Assembly: GCA_965243105.1 (NCBI GenBank)
Contig: CBDEUC010000003.1
Span: 2,480,001 to 2,544,000 of the forward strand
Direction of reading: 5' to 3'
Source of the DNA: WLWS01 sp965243105
Lineage (GTDB): Bacteria > Pseudomonadota > Gammaproteobacteria > Eutrophobiales > Eutrophobiaceae
DNA: 64,000 nt
In this document: in pieces, positions 55,592 to 64,000 of the stretch
Layout: every line of letters begins with the position of its first letter
Position numbering within the stretch: position 1 is the stretch's first letter
The notes under the pieces: generated by a model
Told to the model about the DNA's origin: nothing
The model's input: only the letters and a program-made list of their open reading frames with translations
The model's database searches: none
Position numbers and translations under genes: made by a program

Positions 55592-57316
55592 ATGGTTGCC
55601 AGTAATCACACAGCTTCGCAGGAATATTCCGCCTGGAACCCGGGAATTCTCTCAACGATTCCCCCGGAATACCGGGAACTGGAAACCATCCATGATCCCG
55701 CCAACGTAAGCAGTCGTTACAGCGAAGTCACCGACCTTTCCAGCACGACCGGTTTGCCCGTGGAAGAACTGGTGAGTTTCAGGCCGTCGCGACTTGTCCT
55801 GCACGAGGTGATTGTTCGTGTTACTGCTGACATCGTTGTCATGGAAGGTGAGAAGGAAGAAGATCTCGGTATCAATTTTCGCCGTATCGCTAACTGCATC
55901 CTTGACAAGTACCTGGCGCCACGGCGTGGAGACATCGACGCCCAGTTTCAACAACGAAAGCTCGAGGTCGAGCAACGTGTTCGGGAAGAAATTGATTTTC
56001 TTCTCAATATCGATGCAGTAGCGGCGAGTGAAAGACCTTCCCTGCTTGCACGATTGCTTGGAAGGAAAACAGCAAGGCCGGGACTGGCGCCGCTTGATCG
56101 TGAGGCCTCGGAAATTGGCAGCATAAATCGTTACAAGCAACTCGGGCTTGAAGCAAGCGATGCGCTGGACGTAGCGGTATATCGAAGCCTGTACCGTGTG
56201 CTGGGATCCCTGCTTGCGAAAAGAGGTTACATCGGCCGCGATCCCCGGCTGTTGCAAGAAGTGTGCAGTATTCACGCGCTCAACTACCTGGCCAGCCATG
56301 ATATTCGCGGGATTGTAGGGCAGGTGATTGATCAAGCCATTGCGAAAGAAGCCTACCAGGTCATTCCCGATGCTGAGAATCCCATCCTGTTCAGCCTGAA
56401 AGGGGCTTCGGCAGCGGGAAAAAGTTCACTGCGACCCCGCTTGCGCGAGCTGATGGTCGAGCTCGGGATCAGCACCAATGCTTATGGCACCATCAGCCCT
56501 GATATCTGGCGCAGGCTACTGATTGACTACGACGGGCTGGGAGAGGCCTACAAGTACGCCGGTCGACTCAGCAGCAAGGAGGTCAACGTGATTGACGACA
56601 AGCTGGATCGCTACATTCGTGACAAGGCCGAGCAAAGACAGGCGCTACCGCACCTCATGGTGGATCGCTTTCGCTTTGACAGCTTTGATAGTGAAAAAGT
56701 TGGTCGGGTTTTGCAGGACACCTATGTCAGGCATATCGATACCATGTACATGTACTTTATTATCACGCCGCCGGAAGCCACGGTTGAAAGAGGCTGGTTG
56801 AGAGGCCTTGAGCGGGGTCGCTACAAGGCAGTTGATGATTTCCTCGGGCACTGTGTCGAAGCCTATGTGGGTATGCCAAGGCTCCTGTTCAAGTACATCG
56901 GCAAGACGAGGCCGAAGTACATGTTTGAATTTCTGGATAACAGCGTTCCCAAGGGGAAATTTCCCTCGCTCGTAGCGAGGGGTAGCCAGGACCTGATGCA
57001 GGTTTATCGAATCGAGCCCCTGGTCAACATCGAGCGATACCAGCGAATCAATGAACTGGCTAATGCCCCGGACAAGGTGCATGCACCGGCAGATGAACTG
57101 GTTGTCGCGAGGAACCTGCAGTTCATCAGGCAATGTGTAAAAGCATTCAAGACGATCGAGTTTCTTGAACCGGAAACAGCACAGCTCTATCTCAGGGTGA
57201 GTAATGGAAAATATTCCGTCACTGACCAGGAAGTATTTAACGCCGCGCTGGGTGATGAGGTCCTGCGCGAAACCCTTGCCTGTCTTGCACCTGAGTTACT
57301 TGCTGAATCGGGTTAA
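55592..57316 (+). CDS. Large P-loop protein with kinase-like C-terminal part
   Basis: A 574-residue soluble protein of unknown function. The N-terminal ~265 residues match no domain I recognise. A Walker A loop GASAAGKS (271-278) then opens a nucleotide-kinase or zeta-toxin-like region with VDRFRFDSFD and a lid-like stretch (ITPPEATVERGWLRGLERGR), as in P-loop kinases that phosphorylate small molecules. It starts 57 bp after ureG on the same strand and may be read through from the urease operon, though no functional link is evident. No membrane segments. Confidence 0.7.
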   Translation: MVASNHTASQEYSAWNPGILSTIPPEYRELETIHDPANVSSRYSEVTDLSSTTGLPVEELVSFRPSRLVLHEVIVRVTADIVVMEGEKEEDLGINFRRIANCILDKYLAPRRGDIDAQFQQRKLEVEQRVREEIDFLLNIDAVAASERPSLLARLLGRKTARPGLAPLDREASEIGSINRYKQLGLEASDALDVAVYRSLYRVLGSLLAKRGYIGRDPRLLQEVCSIHALNYLASHDIRGIVGQVIDQAIAKEAYQVIPDAENPILFSLKGASAAGKSSLRPRLRELMVELGISTNAYGTISPDIWRRLLIDYDGLGEAYKYAGRLSSKEVNVIDDKLDRYIRDKAEQRQALPHLMVDRFRFDSFDSEKVGRVLQDTYVRHIDTMYMYFIITPPEATVERGWLRGLERGRYKAVDDFLGHCVEAYVGMPRLLFKYIGKTRPKYMFEFLDNSVPKGKFPSLVARGSQDLMQVYRIEPLVNIERYQRINELANAPDKVHAPADELVVARNLQFIRQCVKAFKTIEFLEPETAQLYLRVSNGKYSVTDQEVFNAALGDEVLRETLACLAPELLAESG

Positions 57317-57359
57317 AATCCAAGGCTTAAATTTAATATAACAAGCGTGAATTTACACC

Positions 57360-58121
57360 ATGACTACTTCGCTATTTGATTTATCAGGCAGGTTGGCACT
57401 GGTTACCGGTGCCAGTCGCGGGATTGGAGAAGAAATTGCCAGGTTACTGGCGGAGCAGGGTGCGCATGTCATCGTCTCCAGCAGGAAAATTGATGCCTGT
57501 GAAAAAGTGGCTGATTCTATTCGGGAAAACGGTGGAAAAGCATCAGCGTTTGCCTGTCACATCGGCGAGTTGGAGCAGATCGAGAAAATCTACCAGTATA
57601 TTAAAGATGAGCACGGGAAGCTGGATATCCTGGTCAATAATGCTGCTGCCAATCCCTATTACGGACACATCGTTGACACCGAACCGTCGGCCTTTCAAAA
57701 AACGGTAGACGTGAATATTCGCGGATATTTTTACATGACCTCCAGTGCCTGCAGGATCATGGGTGAAAAGGGCGGCAGTATCATCAATGTTGCATCCGTC
57801 AATGGTGTCAGGCCGGGGGATAAGCAGGGTATTTACTCTATTACCAAGAGCGCCATTATCGGCATGACCAGGGCCTTTGCGCTGGAGTGTGGCCCGGACA
57901 ACATTCGTGTAAATGCGCTTCTGCCGGGCCTGACCGATACAAAGTTCGCCAGTGCATTAACCAGTAATGAGCAGGTGCTCAAGACCTGGTTAAAGCAAAT
58001 ACCGCTCAGGCGTTATGCACAACCTTCAGAAATGGCAGGTGCGGTGCTCTACCTTGCCTCTGATGCTTCTGCGTTCGCCACTGGTACCTGTATTACTGTT
58101 GATGGTGGTTACCTCATCTAG
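57360..58121 (+). CDS. Short-chain dehydrogenase/reductase
   Basis: A classical SDR of 253 residues with TGASRGIG (NAD(P) loop, near 17-24), NNAA, a Ser in NVASVNG, catalytic YSITK and C-terminal TVDGGYLI. It would oxidise or reduce an alcohol or carbonyl group; the substrate is unknown. It lies 21 bp before glcD on the same strand, so it is probably co-transcribed with the glycolate oxidase genes. Confidence 0.92.
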   Translation: MTTSLFDLSGRLALVTGASRGIGEEIARLLAEQGAHVIVSSRKIDACEKVADSIRENGGKASAFACHIGELEQIEKIYQYIKDEHGKLDILVNNAAANPYYGHIVDTEPSAFQKTVDVNIRGYFYMTSSACRIMGEKGGSIINVASVNGVRPGDKQGIYSITKSAIIGMTRAFALECGPDNIRVNALLPGLTDTKFASALTSNEQVLKTWLKQIPLRRYAQPSEMAGAVLYLASDASAFATGTCITVDGGYLI

Positions 58122-58142
58122 ATCATTTGCGGGTTCAGGATA

Positions 58143-59603
58143 GTGGATACTTATCGTCAACAATTGGCCGAGCAATTTCGTGAATTTCTTGATGATGAAA
58201 GTGTCATCGACCAGCCGACGTCCCTGGCTGCCTATGAATGTGATGGCCTGAGCGCCTATCGCCAGCAACCCCTGCTGGTTCTCCTGCCTTCAACAACAGA
58301 ACATGTTCAGGAGATCATGCGTATTTGCCATGAAAAGGAAATCCCGGTTGTTGGTCGTGGCGCAGGCACAAGCCTGTCGGGTGGTGCCTTACCACACAGT
58401 GAAGGCGTCGTGCTCAGCCTGGCAAAGATGAACCGCATCCTGAAGATTGATCCTCTTGCGCGCAGTGCCGTGGTTGAAGCCGGGGTCCAAAACCTGTCCA
58501 TTTCTGATGCTGTGCGCCAGCATGGACTGTACTACGCACCGGATCCTTCCTCGCAGATCGCCTGTTCCATCGGGGGCAACGTTGCTGAGAATGCCGGCGG
58601 CGTCCATTGCCTGAAGTACGGGCTCACCCTGCATAATGTACTTGCACTGAAGTATGTTGCCAGCGACGGCGAGCTCATGGAGATCGATCAGTGTTCCATG
58701 CAACAGCATGGCTATGATCTTCTCCCTTTACTGGTTGGCTCAGAGGGAATGCTCGGTATCGTGGTGGAAGTTACGGTGAAGCTACTGCCAATACCCAGCA
58801 GCGCAAAAGTTGTCATGGGCGTGTTTGATTCTGTTGACCTCGCTGGCAACAGTGTCGCTGCAATCATTGCCGCGGGAATCATACCGGCTGGTATAGAGAT
58901 GATGGATAACCCGGCGATTCGTGCTGCCGAGGATTTTGTTAATGCGGGTTACCCGGTTGATGCCGAGGCCATCCTGATTTGCGAACTGGACGGTACTGAA
59001 GAGGAAGTGCAGGTCCAGCTTGAACAGGTAAAGAAGGTGCTCGCCGATGGCGGTGCAGTTGAGACGCGCCTGGCCAGGAATGAGGCAGAACGCCTGCTTT
59101 TCTGGTCTGGTCGAAAGGCGGCTTTCCCTGCAGTGGGGCGACTGTCGCCGGATTACTATTGTATCGATGGCACTATTCCGAGAAAGGAACTGGCAAAAGT
59201 GCTTTCCGGCATAAAGGAACTCTCCGAATCTTATGGTCTGCCCGTCGCAAACGTTTTTCACGCGGGTGATGGCAACCTGCACCCGCTGATTCTTTATGAT
59301 GCAAACAGGGAAGGTGAGCTTGAAAAGACAGAGGAACTCGGCAGCAGGATACTGCAGCTTTGTATTCAACATGGTGGCACGATAACCGGTGAACATGGCG
59401 TTGGTGTGGAGAAGCTCGGTGAAATGTGCATACAGTTCAGCGACGCTGAACGGGAACGCTTTCATGAACTCAGGGAGTGCTTTGACGAAAAGGGGATCCT
59501 GAACCCGGGCAAGGCTATTCCCACCCTGGCACGTTGTGCCGAGTTCAACGGCATGCATGTACATGATGGCGACCTGCCTTTCCCGGAACTGGATCGTTTC
59601 TAG
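58143..59603 (+). CDS. glcD: Glycolate oxidase subunit GlcD
   Basis: FAD-linked catalytic subunit that oxidises glycolate to glyoxylate. The 486-residue protein has the FAD_binding_4 loop GRGAGTSLSGG, YAPDPSSQIACSIGGNVAENAGG, and the C-terminal FAD-oxidase domain with HAGDGNLHPLI and GTITGEHGVGVEK. It starts at GTG (58143), and glcE follows five bp after its stop. D-lactate dehydrogenases are related, but the D-E-F trio supports glycolate oxidase. Confidence 0.95.
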   Translation: MDTYRQQLAEQFREFLDDESVIDQPTSLAAYECDGLSAYRQQPLLVLLPSTTEHVQEIMRICHEKEIPVVGRGAGTSLSGGALPHSEGVVLSLAKMNRILKIDPLARSAVVEAGVQNLSISDAVRQHGLYYAPDPSSQIACSIGGNVAENAGGVHCLKYGLTLHNVLALKYVASDGELMEIDQCSMQQHGYDLLPLLVGSEGMLGIVVEVTVKLLPIPSSAKVVMGVFDSVDLAGNSVAAIIAAGIIPAGIEMMDNPAIRAAEDFVNAGYPVDAEAILICELDGTEEEVQVQLEQVKKVLADGGAVETRLARNEAERLLFWSGRKAAFPAVGRLSPDYYCIDGTIPRKELAKVLSGIKELSESYGLPVANVFHAGDGNLHPLILYDANREGELEKTEELGSRILQLCIQHGGTITGEHGVGVEKLGEMCIQFSDAERERFHELRECFDEKGILNPGKAIPTLARCAEFNGMHVHDGDLPFPELDRF

Positions 59604-59608
59604 GCATC

Positions 59609-60670
59609 ATGCTCGAGGATTCAAATATCGAGGCTGACCTGCTGGCACAGGTAAAGGAAGCGCTGGAGAAAAAGCAAGCCCTGCGCATAGTCGGTGGTGA
59701 CAGCAAGGCATTTTACGGAGAGCAGGTCGACGCGGAGAATATCTACATGTCCGGCCACTCCGGTGTTGTTGATTATGATCCTGCAGAACTTGTTATCACC
59801 CTGCGCGCCGGTAGTCGCCTCAGGGATGTCGAGGGCTTGCTTGCACAGCACCAGCAAATGCTGGCATTTGAACCGCCGTGCTACTCTGACAACAGTACTA
59901 TCGGCGGTGTGGTAGCCAGCGGGCTGGCGGGTCCTCGACGGGCCTTTAGCGGGGGCGTGCGGGATTACCTGCTTGGCGTGAAGATGATTGATGGTCGGGG
60001 GCAGCTTCTTGGCTTCGGTGGCCGGGTCATCAAGAATGTTGCCGGCTTTGATATCTCCCGTTCCATGGTTGGTGCGATGGGTACGCTTGGATTGCTGCTG
60101 GAAGTATCCATTCGTGTTGTCCCCTTGCCTGCCACGGAAGTGACACTGTCCTTTGAACATGATGGTGCGGGAGATCACACGCACTGGATCAACAGCCTGG
60201 GTTCTAAACCATTACCGCTATCCGCTTCGCTCTGGCACAGGGGGCAAAGCCTTGTTCGACTCTCCGGAAGTGAAGTGGGTGTTGCCCAGGCCAGCAAGCA
60301 GCTGGGTGGTGAGGAAGTGCAATTTGACTGGCGCAACCTCGCCGTGCAAAAGCATGACTTTTTTGAACCCGGCCAGGCCATTACCCGTGTTGCTGTTCCA
60401 CCCACCGCGCCCCTGCTTGATGTTGACGCGGCCTGCCTTGTCGAATGGCGAGGAGCCCAGCGCTGGTTTTCAGGTGAGCTTGGCATGTCACGCCTGCGCG
60501 CACAGGTCGACGCTCTCAATGGCAGCGTCTGTGCTTTCAGGGATCATCCACGCGGTGTACTTAAATTCCATACGCTACCCGAAGCCATGCTGGGACTGCA
60601 GCGCCAGGTGAAAGCCCGCTTTGACCCGCTTGGGATCTTTAACCCCGATCGAATGTACCCGGGGATCTAG
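59609..60670 (+). CDS. glcE: Glycolate oxidase subunit GlcE
   Basis: Second FAD-binding subunit of glycolate oxidase, 353 residues, with SNDNST-type segment PPCYSDNSTIGGVVASGLAGPRR (partly seen as DNSTIGGVVASGLAGP), LLGFGGRVIKNVAGFD and LGIFNPDRMYPG at the end. It is shorter than GlcD and lacks its full C-terminal domain, as is usual. The glcF ATG follows three bp after its stop. Confidence 0.93.
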   Translation: MLEDSNIEADLLAQVKEALEKKQALRIVGGDSKAFYGEQVDAENIYMSGHSGVVDYDPAELVITLRAGSRLRDVEGLLAQHQQMLAFEPPCYSDNSTIGGVVASGLAGPRRAFSGGVRDYLLGVKMIDGRGQLLGFGGRVIKNVAGFDISRSMVGAMGTLGLLLEVSIRVVPLPATEVTLSFEHDGAGDHTHWINSLGSKPLPLSASLWHRGQSLVRLSGSEVGVAQASKQLGGEEVQFDWRNLAVQKHDFFEPGQAITRVAVPPTAPLLDVDAACLVEWRGAQRWFSGELGMSRLRAQVDALNGSVCAFRDHPRGVLKFHTLPEAMLGLQRQVKARFDPLGIFNPDRMYPGI

Positions 60671-60672
60671 CC

Positions 60673-61872
60673 ATGCAGACTCGACTCGAGCATGACTTCC
60701 TCGAAACCAAAAACGGCCAGGCAGTCAATGACATTCTTCGAAAATGCGTACACTGTGGTTTCTGTAACGCCACCTGCCCAACATACCAGTTGCTGGGCGA
60801 TGAGCTGGACGGACCTCGCGGTCGTATCTACCAGGTAAAGCAGTATTTTGAAGGTGCGCCAGCCAACGGGGAAATTCTCAAGCACCTGGATCGCTGCCTG
60901 ACTTGCAGGGCCTGTGAAACTACCTGTCCTTCCGGTGTCGATTACAGCCAGCTCATGGAAATCGCCCGGCCTGCTATTGAAAAAGACCAGCAGCGCCATG
61001 TTGCTGACAGGATGACACGCCGTGCGATCCTGTATTTGATAAATCGTACATGGCTCTTTTCAGCCTGTGTGTTTATTGCACGCTCACTGGGTAGCTTGTT
61101 ACCGGCCCGTTTGCGCACGGCAGTTCCGCCGGCGCAAAAATTGTTACAACGTAAAACGGGCAAGCATGACAGGAAAATGCTCTTACTCGCCGGCTGTGTG
61201 CAGCCGGTGTTTAGCCCGAATACCAACCACGGCGTTGCCAATTTTCTCGATTCTATCGGTATCGAAGTCATTGAGCTTAATGAGAGTCTTTGCTGCGGTT
61301 CCGCAGCCATGCACACATCCGACATGGAGCGCGGCCTGCAGCAGGCGAGGGGGTTGATTGATCGCTGGTGGCCCCACGTGGAAAGTGGGGTGGAGGCGAT
61401 AATTGTCAGCGCCAGCGGCTGTGGCGTCACGGTGAAAGATTACGGCCGCCTGCTGGCTGGTGACAGGCAGTATGCTGAGAAAGCCGCGAAAGTTAGTGAG
61501 CTGTGCCGTGACCCCATTGAAGTGATAGAGCCGGTGGCCGACAGGATAGTCAGCCGCGACAGGCGAGGTTCCCGAATCGCGGTGCACACACCCTGTACAC
61601 TGCAACATGGTCTTGGTATCACGGGTCGCGTGGAGGCGCTGCTGGAAAAAGCCGGCTATGAAATCTGCAAGGTAGAAGAAGCGCAGCTGTGCTGTGGTTC
61701 CGCCGGGACTTATTCCCTGCTGCAAAGTGAAATATCAGCCACGCTCAGGGAAAATAAACTACGGGCGCTGTCGGTGAATAAGCCGGACATGATTGCGACG
61801 GCGAACGTGGGTTGCCAGGCACACCTGTCCCACGGCGATATTCCCGTGGTTCACTGGATAGAGTTGCTGTAG
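60673..61872 (+). CDS. glcF: Glycolate oxidase iron-sulfur subunit GlcF
   Basis: Electron-transfer subunit that passes electrons from the flavin subunits to the membrane quinone pool. The 399-residue protein has two 4Fe-4S motifs (C25-V-H-C-G-F-C-N-A-T-C-P and CLTCRACETTCPSG near 76) and two CCG domains (LCCGSAAM, LCCGSAGTYS). It closes the SDR-glcDEF operon and ends 12 bp before a convergent monooxygenase. No glcC regulator or glycolate permease is in the window. Confidence 0.95.
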   Translation: MQTRLEHDFLETKNGQAVNDILRKCVHCGFCNATCPTYQLLGDELDGPRGRIYQVKQYFEGAPANGEILKHLDRCLTCRACETTCPSGVDYSQLMEIARPAIEKDQQRHVADRMTRRAILYLINRTWLFSACVFIARSLGSLLPARLRTAVPPAQKLLQRKTGKHDRKMLLLAGCVQPVFSPNTNHGVANFLDSIGIEVIELNESLCCGSAAMHTSDMERGLQQARGLIDRWWPHVESGVEAIIVSASGCGVTVKDYGRLLAGDRQYAEKAAKVSELCRDPIEVIEPVADRIVSRDRRGSRIAVHTPCTLQHGLGITGRVEALLEKAGYEICKVEEAQLCCGSAGTYSLLQSEISATLRENKLRALSVNKPDMIATANVGCQAHLSHGDIPVVHWIELL

Positions 61873-61884
61873 CAGGCTGAGGTG

Positions 61885-63429
61885 TTAGTCCAGCAGTAAC
61901 AGGATCACCAGTAACAGGAGTACACCGTGAATTGCGCTGAAGTAAAATTTACGAGGTGCTCTACCTTGCTGGCGCAATTGTTCCCTTTCTTCACTCAAAC
62001 CGGCATATTTATCCGGCCAACTGGTTCCCATGTACTCGGCAAGGAAGTTGTTGGCTCGCTCCACCTGCAGGCCCATGTCACGCATCAGGTCATCTATGTA
62101 GTGAATATTCACCGGGCCAAGAAAATATCCTGCAGAGCGATAGGTGTACTCCTGTATCCATTCCAGCACGCGATCGATTTCCTTTTCCATGAAATCCCTG
62201 GCGGGTAACCTGAGTTCACCCCTGAAAACCTGCGCCAACCAGTGTGCCGATACCTCGGCCGTCAGGGTGTTGTTAAAAGTTGATGCATAGCCAATGAAGC
62301 CGAGATGCTGTTCTGCAGGTGGCAGGATGTGACGGTAAAGTCGAAACTTGCCATCCTGCCTGGCGAGACCCTGTAGTTCCTCGCTGAGAAAATCAAAGCC
62401 CTGGTTCCAGCCGGTACCGAGAACCACGAGATCGGCTTCGAGCTCCTCGCCACATTCCAGCAGCAGGCCCTTTTCGGTAAATGACTTGATTGCTCCCTGC
62501 ACCATGTCCACATTGCCGTCATTGGCCTGGGCAAAAAATTCGTCAGCCATACCAAGGCTTTCAAGACCGGTGGGCATGTCATGTTGTGGCACCATGATAT
62601 CGGGCATGTTCAAACCACCACGCATCATGCGCATCTGGAATTTCCAGAATAGTTTTGCCAGTGGCTTTCCAACGCCGTGCATGAACTTGTCCAGGGTATT
62701 CAGGGTGTGATACTTGAGGAATGATTCGGAGAAACGCGACTGCAGCAGGTAATCCGTGGGTATACCGAAGTTATAACGGGGTAACATCCAGTGTGTTCGC
62801 CTGAACAGCAGGCTACAGTGACTCGCCGTTGTCGCGGCAAAGGCAGCGCAATCAAGCGCAGACTTGCCAGCACCCACGATGACAACACGTTTACCCCTTG
62901 AGATCTCCGCATCAACAAGATTGCTCGTATGCCTGATCTCTCCCCGAAACTTCTCCTGGCCCTCTATTTCCGGGATTCGCGGTGTTGAAAACACGCCATT
63001 ACAAACCACCACGAAATTGAAACTTTCCGTGGATTCAGCTGTGTCTTCACCGGCACCTTTCACGCTTACCTCAAAATGCGTCTTACCGTCAGCGCTTATT
63101 CTTTCAATGTTTGTGATCTCACGGTTAAACTGGATACGTTCCGTAACGCCGAACTTGCCAGCATAGTCGGTAAGGTAGGCGTGTACATCGGTTGCACTGG
63201 GATAATCCTTAACATCATCTGGATAGGCGAGATCGGAGTAACGATAAACTTTCTTTGCCGTGTTTGTTCGAAGCCCCGGGTAGGCCCGGGTACCTGTCCA
63301 GACTCCTCCAAGGTCAGGTTCCTTTTCGAATACGGTTACGTCAAAACCATCAGCAATAAACACCTTTGCAGTGGCGATGCCGGCCAGCCCGGCGCCAACG
63401 ATGGCTACGCTACCCTGTGAAGTCGTCAT
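61885..63429 (-). CDS. Flavin-dependent monooxygenase (FMO-like) with C-terminal membrane helix
   Basis: A 514-residue FAD/NADPH oxygenase with VAIVGAGLAG at 8-17, an FMO-type fingerprint (FRGEIRHTSNL near 160) and a second Rossmann loop VIVGAGKSALD. The last ~20 residues (AIHGVLLLLVILLLLD) form a membrane anchor, resembling eukaryotic FMOs. It is distinct from the Baeyer-Villiger enzyme at 44.6-46.2 kb. The substrate is unknown. The divergent FolM-like gene starts 105 bp away. Confidence 0.87.
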   Translation of the reverse strand: MTTSQGSVAIVGAGLAGIATAKVFIADGFDVTVFEKEPDLGGVWTGTRAYPGLRTNTAKKVYRYSDLAYPDDVKDYPSATDVHAYLTDYAGKFGVTERIQFNREITNIERISADGKTHFEVSVKGAGEDTAESTESFNFVVVCNGVFSTPRIPEIEGQEKFRGEIRHTSNLVDAEISRGKRVVIVGAGKSALDCAAFAATTASHCSLLFRRTHWMLPRYNFGIPTDYLLQSRFSESFLKYHTLNTLDKFMHGVGKPLAKLFWKFQMRMMRGGLNMPDIMVPQHDMPTGLESLGMADEFFAQANDGNVDMVQGAIKSFTEKGLLLECGEELEADLVVLGTGWNQGFDFLSEELQGLARQDGKFRLYRHILPPAEQHLGFIGYASTFNNTLTAEVSAHWLAQVFRGELRLPARDFMEKEIDRVLEWIQEYTYRSAGYFLGPVNIHYIDDLMRDMGLQVERANNFLAEYMGTSWPDKYAGLSEEREQLRQQGRAPRKFYFSAIHGVLLLLVILLLLD

Positions 63430-63533
63430 GAGGATCCCCTGCAGGCGGTGATTGTGCTGAAAATAGTAGCATGAACATTCTTAATTGCCATGCTATGGTG
63501 TTTTTATTTACCGAAATTGAGTGAATCCTGATC

Positions 63534-64000
63534 GTGACTTCAAGTTCAACCAGGCCCCTTGCACTTGTTACCGGTTCCGCCCGTAGAATTGGAGCCGATA
63601 TTTCAAGATTGCTGCACGCCAATGGCTATGATCTCGCGCTTCACTATCGTGATTCTGAGAAAGAAGCCGAGCTACTCTGTGCCGAGCTGAATGAACTGCG
63701 CAATGAGTCTGCCTTTACGCTGCGTGCTGATCTTCGAAATATGGATGAGGTGGAAAAAATATTTGAAAAGCTTGCAGTTCGACATGATGGACTGCAGTTA
63801 CTGGTGAATAATGCCTCGGCTTTTTACCCCACTGAACTTTCAAGCGCCACTGTTGAAGAATGGGATGATCTCTTTGACACTAACCTGAAAGCACCGTTTT
63901 TCCTGAGCCAGCACGCGGCAAAATATCTTCAGACCAATGGCGGTAGTATCGTTAATATTGTTGACATCATTGCGGATAAACCAAGAAAAGACTACACCCC
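63534..64000 (+). CDS. folM: FolM-like pteridine/dihydrofolate reductase (SDR), 3'-truncated by window edge
   Basis: An open frame from a GTG at 63534 runs off the window (155 codons visible). It has an SDR nucleotide loop with Arg in place of the usual Gly (TGSARRIG, near 13-20), typical of pteridine reductases such as FolM, and NNASAFYPT and IVDIIADKPRKDY. The catalytic YxxxK lies beyond the edge. FolM reduces dihydromonapterin/dihydrofolate. The start codon is not certain because there is no strong ribosome-binding site. Confidence 0.8.
   Translation, partial: MTSSSTRPLALVTGSARRIGADISRLLHANGYDLALHYRDSEKEAELLCAELNELRNESAFTLRADLRNMDEVEKIFEKLAVRHDGLQLLVNNASAFYPTELSSATVEEWDDLFDTNLKAPFFLSQHAAKYLQTNGGSIVNIVDIIADKPRKDYT

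Overview
The window looks like a chromosome segment of a free-living, probably marine, gammaproteobacterium. The evidence is the gene order alaS - lysC - csrA - tRNA-Ser(GCU) at the left end, an AcnD/PrpF-type methylcitrate pair, FNR/Anr-type operator sequences, a glucosylglycerate (compatible solute) cassette, and urease and glycolate oxidase operons. The genus cannot be fixed from the sequence alone. No phage, integrase or insertion sequence was recognised; most of the window is ordinary chromosomal coding sequence.

Layout. 1-4.2 kb: alaS (5' end outside the window), lysC, csrA and an intact tRNA-Ser(GCU). The tRNA is bracketed by two arrays of small hairpins that carry broken pieces of the same tRNA. 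4.2-8.2 kb: an RhlE-type RNA helicase, a secreted sulfatase and a universal stress protein. 8.2-13.7 kb: a lipoprotein cytochrome c sharing a perfect FNR-type box with the stress gene, then an ABC exporter operon whose two permeases are fused to gluzincin-like domains, one with HExxH and one without. 14-21.8 kb: a YfbK-like VWA lipoprotein, an NCS1 permease with an alpha/beta hydrolase, a sulfite-oxidase-fold enzyme, a hemerythrin, an NTF2-like protein and a DUF2490-type barrel. 22.2-28.2 kb: the most unusual locus, one five-gene operon of ECF sigma factor, membrane-bound anti-sigma-like protein, animal-type heme peroxidase, an unrecognised 164-residue protein and an exported TPR-CHAT protease.

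28.3-36.9 kb: a TPR-sulfotransferase, a FadA/FadB-like beta-oxidation pair, a trypsin-like protease, an M19-like dipeptidase homologue lacking part of its metal site, and a SpoIIE-type phosphatase. 37-44.6 kb: tpx, a RidA-like protein, a cytochrome c'-like protein, prpF-acnD with two palindromic operator candidates, and an isolated cheR-cheB pair. 44.6-50.1 kb: a Baeyer-Villiger-type monooxygenase and a three-gene glucosylglycerate cassette (phosphatase, synthase, GH13_18 phosphorylase). 50.3-57.3 kb: complete ureDABCEFG preceded by a small His-rich membrane protein and followed by a large P-loop kinase-like protein. 57.4-64 kb: an SDR plus glcDEF, a second flavin monooxygenase and the start of a FolM-like pteridine reductase cut by the window edge.

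How parts may work together: urease would release ammonia from urea, with the accessory proteins loading nickel. GlcDEF oxidises glycolate into the quinone pool. The gpg cassette could both make and phosphorolyse glucosylglycerate. In the sigma/CHAT operon, an exported protease and an anti-sigma protein with a likely periplasmic domain suggest a signal-transduction circuit that controls the peroxidase; this is inference. FNR-type boxes before the stress/cytochrome pair and the hemerythrin point to oxygen- or NO-responsive control.
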